Counted from the stretch's first letter, positions 1 through 8,134 are shown. The stretch: 64,000 bases of DNA from Timonella sp031979385 (GCA_031979385.1 DALZEF010000010.1:56150-120149); one strand, 5' to 3'. The notes: generated by a model from the letters alone, not told the origin. A program made the numbers and translations.

Positions 1-286
1 TGAATGCTTGGGCTTCTGGAAGGAAAGAGCCGTCTGGGTTACGGTGCGCCTGAATCGTGAAGGGAGCCGAGCCGGTTTCACCGATCTTCGCCTGGTTTTG
101 AGCGCCCTCGTCGTCATACGTGGACGCGTCAGCCATGACAGCCGCATGCGCTGGTGCGATAGCCGATGTGAACCGGACCTGCTGCCAGTTTTCCGGGCGG
201 GCGCCGGGGCCAGCGAGGTTAATGTCAAGGTCGAGCTCATAAGACAGCCCGAGGTCGGTAGGTGGTGCGAAAGTTGGGACAGACAT
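1..286 (-). CDS. Major tail (tail tube) protein, N-terminal part
   Basis: An open frame runs off the left window edge, giving the first 95 residues, beginning MSVPTFAPPTDLGLSYELDL. The start is an ATG preceded by an AAAGG ribosome site. Its position, directly after a tail terminator and head-closure genes in the same direction, is where siphoviruses encode the tail tube subunit, and the acidic, glycine-containing beta-type sequence fits. The name rests on context more than on sequence; another tail protein is possible. Confidence 0.6.
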   Translation of the reverse strand, partial: MSVPTFAPPTDLGLSYELDLDINLAGPGARPENWQQVRFTSAIAPAHAAVMADASTYDDEGAQNQAKIGETGSAPFTIQAHRNPDGSFLPEAQAF

Positions 287-361
287 GTCTGCGCCTTTCT
301 CTTACTGGGTTAGATGAATGCAACGGCCTCGAGCGTGCCGGTTGCTGGTCTTACCTCGCGT

Positions 362-781
362 CTAGCGAGGAAGGATGAGTTGGAAATTCAGGGAGATTTC
401 CGGGCGGTCGTTCGCATCGAAGCCCAAGGGCAGGTAGGAGATGCGATGACATTTGGTGATGGCGATACCAGACCAATTCAGGTGGTCGCCGTGCAAAGCG
501 GCGGTGACGTGTTCTGCGAGAGTGTCCACGCTGTCTGGTCGGCCTTTAGCAGTACGCACACGCACTTGCAGGTTGATGATTTCGTGCGTGAGCGCAGGAC
601 TCGGATTCGTGTCGCGACCATAGAGTGTGAGCACGATGGTGTTGTCCGGTGCGGTGGGCATCTTCTTGAGGATGATGCCGGTCTCGGTTTTTGTGTATGC
701 GCCGTCAGGCTTCCACACACCTGCTCCAGCGGTATCGAGGACGAGCGCGGCGGCTTCATACAACTGGGTGGCGGGGATCAT
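362..781 (-). CDS. Putative tail terminator / tail completion protein
   Basis: A 139-residue protein of the size of phage tail-terminator proteins, which cap the tail tube and join it to the head. It begins MIPATQLYEAAALVLDTAG, an N-terminal helix typical of this family, followed by alternating strands. Its ATG overlaps the stop of the preceding gp10-like gene (bases 778-781), and the tail tube gene follows, which is the conserved order connector - stopper - gp10-like - terminator - tube. I see no catalytic motif. The assignment is by size, order and fold impression. Confidence 0.55.
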   Translation of the reverse strand: MIPATQLYEAAALVLDTAGAGVWKPDGAYTKTETGIILKKMPTAPDNTIVLTLYGRDTNPSPALTHEIINLQVRVRTAKGRPDSVDTLAEHVTAALHGDHLNWSGIAITKCHRISYLPLGFDANDRPEISLNFQLILPR

Positions 782-1116
782 GACAGGGCCTTACTGATCG
801 CCTCACCGATGATCTGGACGGCTTTCTCAGCGTTCTGTTGCAGCGGCTGTTCCAAGTACTTCGCTTGCTGCCCTGGGCGGTGTTGCCAGTCGAGTTCTTC
901 GTGCTGGCGGGCCGCGTAGACGGTGTCGTAGGAGACGGCTACGTCTAGGCCGTCTTGGCTGACTTGTCCCGAGCGTGCGAGGGTGGCTTCGTCTCGTGGA
1001 ACGATTTTGAGGGATTCTGCGAGGATGTGTTCACCAGCGGCGTGCACGCCCTGCTCTGCCGCATCAATGAGGCCGGATAGAGCACTGTCATCCCATTCAA
1101 ATTCGACGCCCATCAT
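778..1116 (-). CDS. HK97 gp10-like neck / minor capsid protein
   Basis: 112 residues. The middle section (AESLKIVPRDEATLARSGQV) has the pattern of HK97 gp10-type proteins, in which a helix is followed by a P-x-D/E-TG/S-x-L-x-x-S segment. These small proteins sit at the head-tail interface or act as tail-assembly factors. Two ATG codons open the frame (MMGVEF); the second is equally plausible. The gene overlaps the tail terminator gene by four bases and lies seven bases after the head-closure gene, so it is translationally coupled within the structural operon. Confidence 0.6.
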   Translation of the reverse strand: MMGVEFEWDDSALSGLIDAAEQGVHAAGEHILAESLKIVPRDEATLARSGQVSQDGLDVAVSYDTVYAARQHEELDWQHRPGQQAKYLEQPLQQNAEKAVQIIGEAISKALS

Positions 1117-1122
1117 GGTCTC

Positions 1123-1440
1123 CTATTCGAGGTAGAGCACGTAATGCTCTGGTGCTGGACGATGATCGAGGTGGTCCACGCGGATGACCTTCGAGGTGCG
1201 TCCGGACGGCAGGGTGAGGAGTGATTTCACGGGCAGTGGGGCGTGTTCTGGGCGGCAATACACTTGCGCCGAGGACACGGTTTCCTCACCTGTCGCGGAG
1301 CGAACAAGCTTGGTTTTCTCTTCGACCTTCACCCACTGCAAAGCCCGCTCGCTCTTGTAGATGTCCCCGTAGGCACCCTGTCCGCCGTGCTCTTGGAACA
1401 GCACCGTATGTGGGGTGAGCATGCGTGGTAGCTGGGTCAT
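1123..1440 (-). CDS. Putative head closure (stopper) protein
   Basis: 105 residues, rich in beta strand, with a hydrophobic and basic N-terminus (MTQLPRMLTPHTVLFQEHGG). In siphoviruses with an SPP1-like head the order is adaptor, stopper, gp10-like, terminator, tube; this gene holds the stopper position. It overlaps the end of the upstream adaptor gene by four bases. No motif beyond size and position supports the name, so minor capsid protein of unknown role is the conservative reading. Confidence 0.5.
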   Translation of the reverse strand: MTQLPRMLTPHTVLFQEHGGQGAYGDIYKSERALQWVKVEEKTKLVRSATGEETVSSAQVYCRPEHAPLPVKSLLTLPSGRTSKVIRVDHLDHRPAPEHYVLYLE

Positions 1441-1838
1441 GATGTGGGCGCCTTCCCGATCAGGCCAGCGTTGAACAGGATCAGGACGGCTTCGGGTGCG
1501 TACCGGTCGAGTTCGGCGGACTGGTTGTTGGCGGAGCCGACACCACCACCAGATGCAGAGAACGATCCCAGCGAGAGGCTGTTGAACCGTCCGGATGCTC
1601 CAGACACATCACCGGTATCGATAAACCATTTGGCTTGGGCACACGCGGCATCATTGAACGCGGCCTTGATGAAAGGGTCTGTGGGGTACCCTTCCTCGTC
1701 GGTGGCATAGCAGGCGGTTTTTGTGAGGTCCTCAAGCAAGGGTGTGGCACGCATAATCAGCGTGGCCGCTTCCGCCTCTGTAACGCCTGCGTTCCAGGGT
1801 GGGCCGTTGAGGTCGTCGGCTGTGGCGTAAGCACGCAT
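1437..1838 (-). CDS. Putative head-tail adaptor (connector) protein
   Basis: 133 residues with an N-terminal helical section MRAYATADDLNGPPWNAGVT, like the opening of gp6/gp15-type adaptor proteins that bind the portal ring. A glycine- and serine-rich stretch (GSFSASGGGVGSANNQ) near residue 90 looks like a flexible loop. It is the first gene after a structured intergenic stretch downstream of the capsid gene and begins the connector/tail sub-operon. Assignment is by gene order, length and helical character. Confidence 0.55.
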   Translation of the reverse strand: MRAYATADDLNGPPWNAGVTEAEAATLIMRATPLLEDLTKTACYATDEEGYPTDPFIKAAFNDAACAQAKWFIDTGDVSGASGRFNSLSLGSFSASGGGVGSANNQSAELDRYAPEAVLILFNAGLIGKAPTS

Positions 1839-1862
1839 AATGTCTCCAAGTCGTAGGGGTGT

Positions 1863-2043
1863 GGGTGAGGGCGCAGGTCGCGTTCATGGCAGCCGGAGGA
1901 GTCCCGCCAAAGTGTGTTTTGCCCAGCCGAACGGCCTTCCAACGGGAATGTGGACCTCGCGTGGCGGCGTTGGTTGACGCCCTCACCCAAAGAATCAGGT
2001 AGTGGTCCTCACCCCACAGGTGTGTGGTCACTGTGGGGTGAGG
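1863..2043 (-). terminator. Structured gap with two inverted repeats between capsid and connector genes
   Basis: A perfect 13-bp hairpin has arms at 2007-2019 and 2031-2043 (CCTCACCCCACAG and its complement) with an 11-base loop. A second, wider 11-bp inverted repeat (GGGTGAGGGCG) has arms at 1863-1873 and 1978-1988. On the minus strand they come just after the capsid-side genes and before the connector gene. There is no clear T tract, so this may be an attenuator or mRNA-stabilising structure that lowers expression of the downstream genes relative to capsid, rather than a full terminator. Confidence 0.5.
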
Positions 2044-2052
2044 ATGCTGGGG

Positions 2053-2361
2053 TTATCCAGCGGGTGGCGTGTTCTTCGCCGTGAGGTGTGCTTCAATCGC
2101 GGCAAAGACCTCGTCCTTCTTAGAGGCGCTGCCCAGTTCAACCTCGTTGGCTTGTGCCCACTTGGTCAACTGGTCCTTCGTCCACGACGTGGCCGGATCG
2201 CCTTCTGGGAAATCCGGTACTTGGTCGAACACGATCTCGTATCCGTGGCGTTCGAAGTACTCCAATGCTGGACGGTGGTCGGTTTCACCGATACCGTCCT
2301 TGAAGTCAACGCCTACAACAGTGCCGGTGAAGCCCTTGACGGGTGTGGTTACCTTTGCCAT
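2053..2361 (-). CDS. Small capsid-associated protein with C-terminal HeH/LEM-type domain
   Basis: 102 residues. The C-terminal half, starting near residue 58 (SWTKDQLTKWAQANEVELG and then ASKKDEVFAAIEAHL), has the helix-extended loop-helix (HeH/LEM) pattern found in small phage proteins encoded next to the major capsid gene. The N-terminal half (MAKVTTPVKGFTGTVVGVDF) looks like a small beta domain. It starts two bases after the capsid stop, so it is part of the capsid transcription unit. A decoration or head-assembly role is likely but not shown. Confidence 0.6.
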   Translation of the reverse strand: MAKVTTPVKGFTGTVVGVDFKDGIGETDHRPALEYFERHGYEIVFDQVPDFPEGDPATSWTKDQLTKWAQANEVELGSASKKDEVFAAIEAHLTAKNTPPAG

Positions 2362-2363
2362 GG

Positions 2364-3371
2364 TCAGGCCACCTTAATGTTGCGGAAGACTGCGGCAGCC
2401 TTCGTTGCCTTAAGTGCCACGGCGACTGGCCCCATCTCGACCTCACCCTTCTTGACCGCGCCAGCGGTCGTGAAGTCAGGAAGCCACGTCTCCACGAGCT
2501 GACCGCCCACAGTTGAGACTGCGTGGAAGCCGTCAAGTCCGATACGTACCGCGTACAGGTCGGTCAGGTTCGTGACAGAGTCCGCACCGATGGTGCGGGT
2601 CGCGGTTGAGATGATCGGGTTGTTCGACCCAGCCTTTGCGCCCGGATCGGCGAACACGATGTCGCCGTACATTTCACGGGTGATGGGGCGCCCGTTCTGA
2701 CCGATGAGCCCTTCGACAGGGTTCTTGGTGTACATCCCTGCACGGCGGGCAGCTGCACGCACACGAGCCAATGCCTTGGCGTTGCCGAGGATGATGGTTG
2801 GTGAGCCGTCAAGCAGTGACAAGAACTCGTCGATAGCGTCGAGTGCCTTGTGTTCGGCGCGAGGGTTGGTGTCGAAGTCAGCCCAGTTGGTGACTTCACC
2901 GGCACGGAACTCGGTTCCAGAGCCAACGAGAGCCTTATCCAGGCCGTCGAAACCGTTCGCGTCGGTCGCGATGTCACCGTTGATGACCGCGTCTTGGAAC
3001 TTGGTGGTGGTCGCGGTAATCGTGTTCGACAGGTTCAGCGAAACCGAACCGGAGGACGCTGGTCCCAGCTTCGCGATGACACGGTCTACCTCGAACGCGC
3101 CACCAAGCGGTGCCAAAGTGACGGTCTTGTGCTCGGTGGTGACCTGTTCGGTGGCGTATTCGGTGTTCAGTGCACGAAATGCAGCGTTGCGTTGGGTGAT
3201 CTGGCGGCGGTACCCGTAGGTGAGGGTTGCGCCACCGCCGGCAGGGTTGACTGCCTGGTCGAAGATGAGAGAGTCGAGGATCGCGGAGCCCTTACGGAAC
3301 TCGTTGATGACTGCGACATCTAGGTCGGTTTGGGTGTTCTTCTGCGCTTCGGCGAGAGTGATTGCGGCCAT
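2364..3371 (-). CDS. Major capsid protein
   Basis: 335 residues, the usual length for an HK97-fold coat protein made without a fused scaffold domain. The N-terminal helix (MAAITLAEAQKNTQTDLDVA), a glycine-rich loop (NPAGGGATLTYGYRR) and the C-terminal section with a long strand and MGPVAVALKATKAAAVFRN match the actinophage coat family encoded after a scaffold gene. A 244-residue scaffold-like gene lies just upstream and a small HeH protein just downstream, which is the standard arrangement. This should be the most highly expressed late gene. Confidence 0.85.
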   Translation of the reverse strand: MAAITLAEAQKNTQTDLDVAVINEFRKGSAILDSLIFDQAVNPAGGGATLTYGYRRQITQRNAAFRALNTEYATEQVTTEHKTVTLAPLGGAFEVDRVIAKLGPASSGSVSLNLSNTITATTTKFQDAVINGDIATDANGFDGLDKALVGSGTEFRAGEVTNWADFDTNPRAEHKALDAIDEFLSLLDGSPTIILGNAKALARVRAAARRAGMYTKNPVEGLIGQNGRPITREMYGDIVFADPGAKAGSNNPIISTATRTIGADSVTNLTDLYAVRIGLDGFHAVSTVGGQLVETWLPDFTTAGAVKKGEVEMGPVAVALKATKAAAVFRNIKVA

Positions 3372-3385
3372 GAGTGCTGGCCTCC

Positions 3386-4120
3386 TTACTGTGTGAAGGC
3401 CGCTGCGACAGCGGCGTCAAGTGAGATAGGTGTTGTTTTCTTGCCTTCGCCGGTCCCGCCGGTCAGGTCGCCACCACTCTTGCCCGCCGCCTGGGCGGTC
3501 TTGAGTCGTGGATTGTCTGTGATCGCCTTCTCGACAGCAGCCTTGAGTGCTGCGGTGTCGTCTGGCTTGATGTCCTTGATGGAGTCAAGGAAGGTTCGTG
3601 AGTCGAGGAGGGCGTTCACGTCCGCGCCGGGAACTTGGCCGGCTGTGCGGTAGACGGCCAGTTCCCGCTGCGTCGCGGTCGCCTCGCTGGTCTTTTCCGC
3701 GAGTTGTGCGGTCAACTGTTCAGGGGTGGGTGTGGTGTCGCCGTCTTTGACGAGACCCAATGCTTTGCCGAGTTCTTGAATGAGCCCGTTCTTCGCTTCG
3801 GTGGCGGCGTTCTGCTTCGCAGTGGTGCGGTCTTTGGCGTTCTCGGCACGTAGGCGTTCAATCTCGGCTTTCGCTTTTGCTGGGTCGTCCCACACGTTCG
3901 TGGTCGTCTCGGCAGGTTTGGCCTGCTGCTGTGCCGCGACAGTCGCCGGAGATGGAGCAGGCGGCGTTGACTGCTGTCCTTCGGTGTTAGTGCCGCCAGC
4001 AGGTGGCGTAGCAGTGCCGTCTGCGGCTGGTGCGGCACCGTTGAAGCGGATGCGAGACCAGCGTGGGTGCTCGTAGCCGGGAGTGATCGCGGTCGTGTGG
4101 ATTGGTTGTGCGAGGTGCAT
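3386..4120 (-). CDS. Capsid scaffolding protein
   Basis: 244 residues. A proline-, threonine- and glutamine-rich N-terminal third (residues about 30-75) is followed by a charged coiled coil (KAKAEIERLRAENAKDRTTA, near residue 82) and a Gly/Lys-rich tail ending SLDAAVAAAFTQ, the kind of C-terminus that contacts the coat. This composition and the position immediately before the major capsid gene are typical of DUF4355-like scaffolds that guide procapsid assembly and leave before packaging. There is no protease motif. Confidence 0.8.
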   Translation of the reverse strand: MHLAQPIHTTAITPGYEHPRWSRIRFNGAAPAADGTATPPAGGTNTEGQQSTPPAPSPATVAAQQQAKPAETTTNVWDDPAKAKAEIERLRAENAKDRTTAKQNAATEAKNGLIQELGKALGLVKDGDTTPTPEQLTAQLAEKTSEATATQRELAVYRTAGQVPGADVNALLDSRTFLDSIKDIKPDDTAALKAAVEKAITDNPRLKTAQAAGKSGGDLTGGTGEGKKTTPISLDAAVAAAFTQ

Positions 4121-4251
4121 GATTCGGCCTCCTGGGCGTTATCGGGGTGGTGGGCATGAAAAGACCCACTGCGTTTGAATGTCAGTGGGTCGTGGTTGGG
4201 TGTGTTTATACAGGCCGAAAAGAGGACCTGCGAGAGGTTTGGAGGTGCGAG

Positions 4252-4883
4252 ATGGATGCCGCAGCATGGGTGGCAGTAGTGGCTGCCGCAATATCACTAG
4301 GTGGGATTATCCCGGCTGGCCTGCAAGTCAGATCAATGAAGCAACAAACCAAGATTCAACGAGAACAAACGAGACTTCAAACAGAGGTGCAAAAAGACTC
4401 ACAAAGACCGTTTGTCTGGATGGATTTCCGTGTCAACCCGCAAAATGGGCAGGCAGTTCAGTTAGTTCTCAAGAACGAAGGCCCGACAATTGCTGAGAAC
4501 ATCCGCGTAGAGTGTGAGCCTCAAATGAGACGAACAAAACGAGCTTCTCAGCGTGACGGTACGGACGAAATCCCCTTGTTCGCCAGTGGTGTGACTTCGA
4601 TGCCACCGGGCCGAGAGATGAGGTGGTTTGTAGGTGTCGGATCAGAGTTGTATGCCGAGGGAAAACTGGCACAACATAAGATAAAGATCTCCTATGATGG
4701 ACCTTTCGGGCCTGAAAACCGGTGGAATACAACCTCAGTTCACTGGACTTGCAAGAGGCCGTCTTCGCGAAAGAAGGATCACTCGCTGGCGTGGAAAGAG
4801 CGGTTAAAGGTCTCAGGGAAAACAATTCTCCGCTCAACCGAATTGCAGCAGCCTTGGAAAAAACGATCAAGGAGCGAGACTAG
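4252..4883 (+). pseudogene. Membrane-anchored accessory protein with a frameshift at about 4738-4742
   Basis: The ATG at 4252 follows a GGAGG site. The protein has one N-terminal membrane helix (WVAVVAAAISLGGIIPAGLQ), a short Gln/Arg coiled coil and a beta-rich domain up to residue 163. In the same frame the sequence then turns unprotein-like, but re-reading base 4740 (a -1 shift) gives a sensible helical end, from SLDLQEAVFAKEGSLAG to EKTIKERD, stopping at 4881-4883. No slippery heptamer is visible, so a one-base deletion or sequencing error is likely. The gene runs against the late operon, between scaffold and minor capsid genes, like a moron. Function unknown; it is the only candidate partner beside the nuclease-tailed capsid gene. 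Confidence 0.6.
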
Positions 4884-5002
4884 CGCGATTTACTGCTTTG
4901 TTCGCGGCGATTGTTGCCGCTTTTGGCTCCGGAGCGTTGCGCAACGTCCCGGAGTTCTCGTTCTCTGGTGTACCGACGATTTACGGCGTAGACTGGTGAG
5001 CA

Positions 5003-5071
5003 GATGGGACCTAATCCGGGGTCAGCCTTGAAATAACAGGCCGGCAGAACACCCTGGCCGAGGGTCCCATC
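5003..5071. repeat. Nine-bp inverted repeat between two convergent genes
   Basis: GATGGGACC at 5003-5011 and GGTCCCATC at 5063-5071 enclose 51 bases that contain a further GGCC...GGCC pairing. The structure lies between the end of the plus-strand membrane gene and the end of the minus-strand minor capsid gene, so a role in transcription ending from either side is reasonable. A smaller palindromic stretch (CTCCGG...CCGGAG, roughly 4928-4956) lies nearby. There is no T tract. Confidence 0.4.
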
Positions 5072-5077
5072 GTTGTG

Positions 5078-6607
5078 TCACCGGAGCGTTATCTGCTCAA
5101 GTTTGGTGCCGTCTTCTGACATGACCCACAGGCTGCGAATTCGACCTTCTTCGACGCGCTTGTTGTATTGGCTGAGCTGGTTGCGGAGTTTGTCATCGAG
5201 CTTCCTGTCACCTAGATCGATCATGAAGTTTTCCTTCGCAACCCGGTGGTTATTCCACGCCGTGACCACTGCTGGCTGAATGTTGTTCTTGACTGATTGG
5301 TACTTGTTTTGAGCGCCCTTGAACTCAAACACTTCACTGTCGTGAGTTAGCCACACAAAGTCATTTGATGACGCAAACCCGCCAGTTGTTGCGAGCGGTC
5401 GTGGAATCCATTCCAGGTGCTCTCCTCGAGCAATCATGCGTTCAACGAACCGCACCTCGTGAGGATCGAGTACTTCATCGTGGAAGTCCACGCCCGTGAT
5501 GGACTGCTGGCGCTTCTGCCACGCTTCACGATCGGTGTAGGGCGGCACCACGACGCGAGGACGTGAAGGCGTGATCGTGAGTTGTTCGCGAGCGTACTGG
5601 CGTTTGAGTACGGGGTTGTCCGCAATGTGTGCACGAACTGCGGCTTGTCTATCCATGACTGCCCTATGTGCGGCACGTTTCGCTGCGGGTGTTAGCGCGA
5701 GGGCTTCCTTACGCTTCGCATCCCGCACAGCCCGCTCGAGGCGGCGCTGCTTCTGCTCCGCGATGTATCCGGCAGGATCGGCATGTTCGGTCGGTAAGAC
5801 TGTGTGGCCGTGCTGGTATGCGGCCAGTACGCACCGGCAGTTTGGGCCGAACAGATGGCCGGACGAGCGTGCTTCTGCGAGCGATGCCGCGACGGGTATC
5901 TCATCTGTTGATGGCATGTCACCAGATAGGGACAGGATCTTCCCAACCCACATGTCACAGCTAGGGCATGCCGTGGGGCCGGGGATCACGTAGACGAGGT
6001 CGTATCCGCCCGCCTGTAGGGTGTCTACTCGTCCGTTGAGGTAGGCGTTGCCGAGCCCGGAACGCGTCGCCATCTCGACGTAGGAATCGAGCCGCCAGTT
6101 GCGTCCACGCTTGTCGGTGAAACCAGTGACACCTTGACCAAGCAGGTCGTTGAGGATGTCTTGGGAGGTTTCGCGGCGTGTCTGAACACCCAGGATGAGG
6201 TTTCCCAGGTGCGCGGATGCTGCTTGCCGGTAGGCGTCCACCGTGGAGCGGAGCACGCCCGGTGAGAGTACCATGGTTTTGCCGACGATGTCGTGTGCGA
6301 GCGCGGTCAGGGCGGGTGGCTGTCCAGGCACGAGCGGCACAGAGACTGGGTTGATGGCTGCACCACCGGCAGTGTAGGCGTCCGTGACCGCCTGTCGTAC
6401 TGCGACGGCGAGGTCGGCGTTCATCGCGTTCAACTCGCCGGTAATCTCACGCTGCAACTGCCCGAGTTGCGCGAGTTTCTCAACCGCCCAATCCGTACTG
6501 TCCTCAGTGGGTGTGAGGCGTTTGGAGATGTGGCGGAAGATCGCGAGTTCACCGGCGCGGATGACGGCGAGAACCTGTTCGATGAGGTCACGGTCAACGG
6601 CACTCAT
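5078..6607 (-). CDS. Minor capsid protein (Phage_min_cap2/MuF-like) with C-terminal CdiA-type nuclease domain
   Basis: 509 residues, much longer than a plain minor capsid protein. The first ~270 residues look like Phage_min_cap2/MuF, including the paired cysteine signature CPSCDMWVGK and then FGPNCRC near residues 214-258. A Lys/Arg/Ala-rich helical linker follows. The last ~120 residues (from about FVERMIARGEHLEWIPR) match CdiA C-terminal tRNA-nuclease domains: a conserved E, then SNDFVWLTHDSEVFEFKGAQ, which has the D...E-x-K layout of a PD-(D/E)XK site. The gene follows portal by six bases. Such capsid-toxin fusions could be injected or act on the lysogen's rivals; no co-oriented immunity gene is present. 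Confidence 0.8.
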   Translation of the reverse strand: MSAVDRDLIEQVLAVIRAGELAIFRHISKRLTPTEDSTDWAVEKLAQLGQLQREITGELNAMNADLAVAVRQAVTDAYTAGGAAINPVSVPLVPGQPPALTALAHDIVGKTMVLSPGVLRSTVDAYRQAASAHLGNLILGVQTRRETSQDILNDLLGQGVTGFTDKRGRNWRLDSYVEMATRSGLGNAYLNGRVDTLQAGGYDLVYVIPGPTACPSCDMWVGKILSLSGDMPSTDEIPVAASLAEARSSGHLFGPNCRCVLAAYQHGHTVLPTEHADPAGYIAEQKQRRLERAVRDAKRKEALALTPAAKRAAHRAVMDRQAAVRAHIADNPVLKRQYAREQLTITPSRPRVVVPPYTDREAWQKRQQSITGVDFHDEVLDPHEVRFVERMIARGEHLEWIPRPLATTGGFASSNDFVWLTHDSEVFEFKGAQNKYQSVKNNIQPAVVTAWNNHRVAKENFMIDLGDRKLDDKLRNQLSQYNKRVEEGRIRSLWVMSEDGTKLEQITLR

Positions 6608-6613
6608 CGTTGG

Positions 6614-8134
6614 TTATCCGCGATCAGTGAAAGGATCCGCGAACGCGGTCTCAGCCTGGATGCGTTCGACTTCCTCATCCACCTTGAGTTTGTCCCAGTC
6701 AGGGTGCAGCATCCGAACCTTCAACTCCGTGGAGATCGCGTTGGCGTTGTTCAACAGTTGGACGGTCTCAGCGAGTTCACGAATATCGATTTGAGGGTCT
6801 TCCGTGAACCTGACTTCTGGGCGTTTGCCGTCGTACTTGTTCGGCCCAAACACGGCAGAATCGACCTCAAGCAGTGCTTGAATAAGCGGGGTGAGGGCGG
6901 CTTTCCAGTACCGGATCTTCTTATCCCGTGTCCGCTTGGAGAGCTGCTGCTTGGACTTGACCTGCGTGGCGGTTTCTTGCCCGCGCTCCCCCACGGTTTC
7001 CTCACCGAACGATGCAGGACTAATCCCGGCAGCGCGGAGGATGAGGCGTGTGATGTCTTGGATGGTTTGCCGGTGTTCTTCGACACGGATCTCGAACTGG
7101 TGCAGGTCGAGTGGTTTGTCGTTCTCGTAGGAGCCTGCGCCTGGTGGGATTGCGGTGAAGAGTTCTTGGTCGTCGTCGAAGGATGCGCCTTGGCCGGGGC
7201 CGTTGTTTTCGAGGTGGTTTTGGTCTACGAATATGCGGGCTTTGGCGAGGCGGATGTCGCGCATCCAGGATGACCAGGTTTCGTCTAGGGCGTCGAATAG
7301 GTCGTGGATGCCGTCGTAGTCGGAGCGTCCGAGTGGCGCGAGTTCGAGGACTTTTCGCCAGCGTCGTTGTGGCAGCATGTTGGGCACATAGGCTGCTGTC
7401 AACAATTCTGTGCCGGTTGGGATGCGTGATTCAGCGTCTACTAGGTCAACGGCCCATGCTGTGGCGTCGAAATCGGCGAGCGGTCGAGGCGCGCCGAGTT
7501 CGGTGGTGGAGCCCTCAAACACTTCGTGGCGGATGAAACCCGGCGTGTGAGTTTCCAAGTGCCGCCAGATCTGTTGCCCTTCAGTTTTGATGACCGTCCA
7601 GAACGTGACTTCACGCAAGCGCCCGAACCGGAACCGCGGGATCGCACCGTCAGCGGCAACAGCCGTCCAAAACGGATGCCCTGCTACGTCTTTGTCCCAC
7701 ACGATGCGCAAGTACACGCCACCGTGCGGGCTCGCATACTCTGCGGCTTCCAACAGGCCAGCGTGCACGGCAGGTGAGTTGATGATCTCCTCAAGACGCT
7801 CCTGCGCTGGATGCTCGGTGTCTTCGCTTGGTTTTGGGAGCAGGATGCGTGGCGGCTCAGAAAACAGCAAGTCCGCGGATGCGGTAGCAATGTCTGCAGC
7901 GAGCGGGATGTGTTTGCGGGTGCGCTGCTGACCTAGTGGTGTGGGGCGTCCCCAAAAGAATCGGGCGACCGCGCCGACGACGCCACCAGCGTGCTGGGAT
8001 GGGCGTACACGGTGTGAAGCCCTGCTGCCTTGGTAGTAGGCGGCGAGCTTGTCAGGGTCTCCGACGTACCAGAGGTCGTGTTCTTCGATGTTGGCGAGCA
8101 TCTGGTCGAAGGGTTTGGGAGGCCAAACAGCCAT
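6614..8134 (-). CDS. Portal protein (SPP1 gp6-like)
   Basis: 506 residues, the usual length of SPP1-type portals, which form the dodecameric DNA gate at one capsid vertex. Typical features are the N-terminal LAAYYQGSR segment, the early FSEPPRILLP strand, the central VEEHRQTIQDITRLILRAAG stem region and the GERGQETATQVKSKQQLSKR segment followed by a long helix. It sits between large terminase and the minor capsid gene in the conserved packaging order. All expected regions are present; no truncation is seen. Confidence 0.9.
   Translation of the reverse strand: MAVWPPKPFDQMLANIEEHDLWYVGDPDKLAAYYQGSRASHRVRPSQHAGGVVGAVARFFWGRPTPLGQQRTRKHIPLAADIATASADLLFSEPPRILLPKPSEDTEHPAQERLEEIINSPAVHAGLLEAAEYASPHGGVYLRIVWDKDVAGHPFWTAVAADGAIPRFRFGRLREVTFWTVIKTEGQQIWRHLETHTPGFIRHEVFEGSTTELGAPRPLADFDATAWAVDLVDAESRIPTGTELLTAAYVPNMLPQRRWRKVLELAPLGRSDYDGIHDLFDALDETWSSWMRDIRLAKARIFVDQNHLENNGPGQGASFDDDQELFTAIPPGAGSYENDKPLDLHQFEIRVEEHRQTIQDITRLILRAAGISPASFGEETVGERGQETATQVKSKQQLSKRTRDKKIRYWKAALTPLIQALLEVDSAVFGPNKYDGKRPEVRFTEDPQIDIRELAETVQLLNNANAISTELKVRMLHPDWDKLKVDEEVERIQAETAFADPFTDRG

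Noticed and set aside
1732..2031. 99-residue minus-strand frame between the HeH gene and the connector gene
   Set aside because: Its GTG lies inside the 13-bp hairpin, the end overlaps the connector gene in another frame, and its composition is Thr/His/Arg-rich shadow.
4738..4742. Programmed -1 frameshifting in the reversed membrane gene
   Set aside because: No slippery heptamer or clear downstream structure at the shift point, so an indel is simpler.
4469..4870. 133-residue minus-strand frame under the reversed membrane gene, as an immunity gene for the capsid toxin
   Set aside because: It is the antisense of a convincing coding frame, is Ser/Arg/His-rich and lacks a ribosome site.
5003..5071. 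tRNA-like element
   Set aside because: It has a closing stem of tRNA length but no T arm, D arm or anticodon stem.
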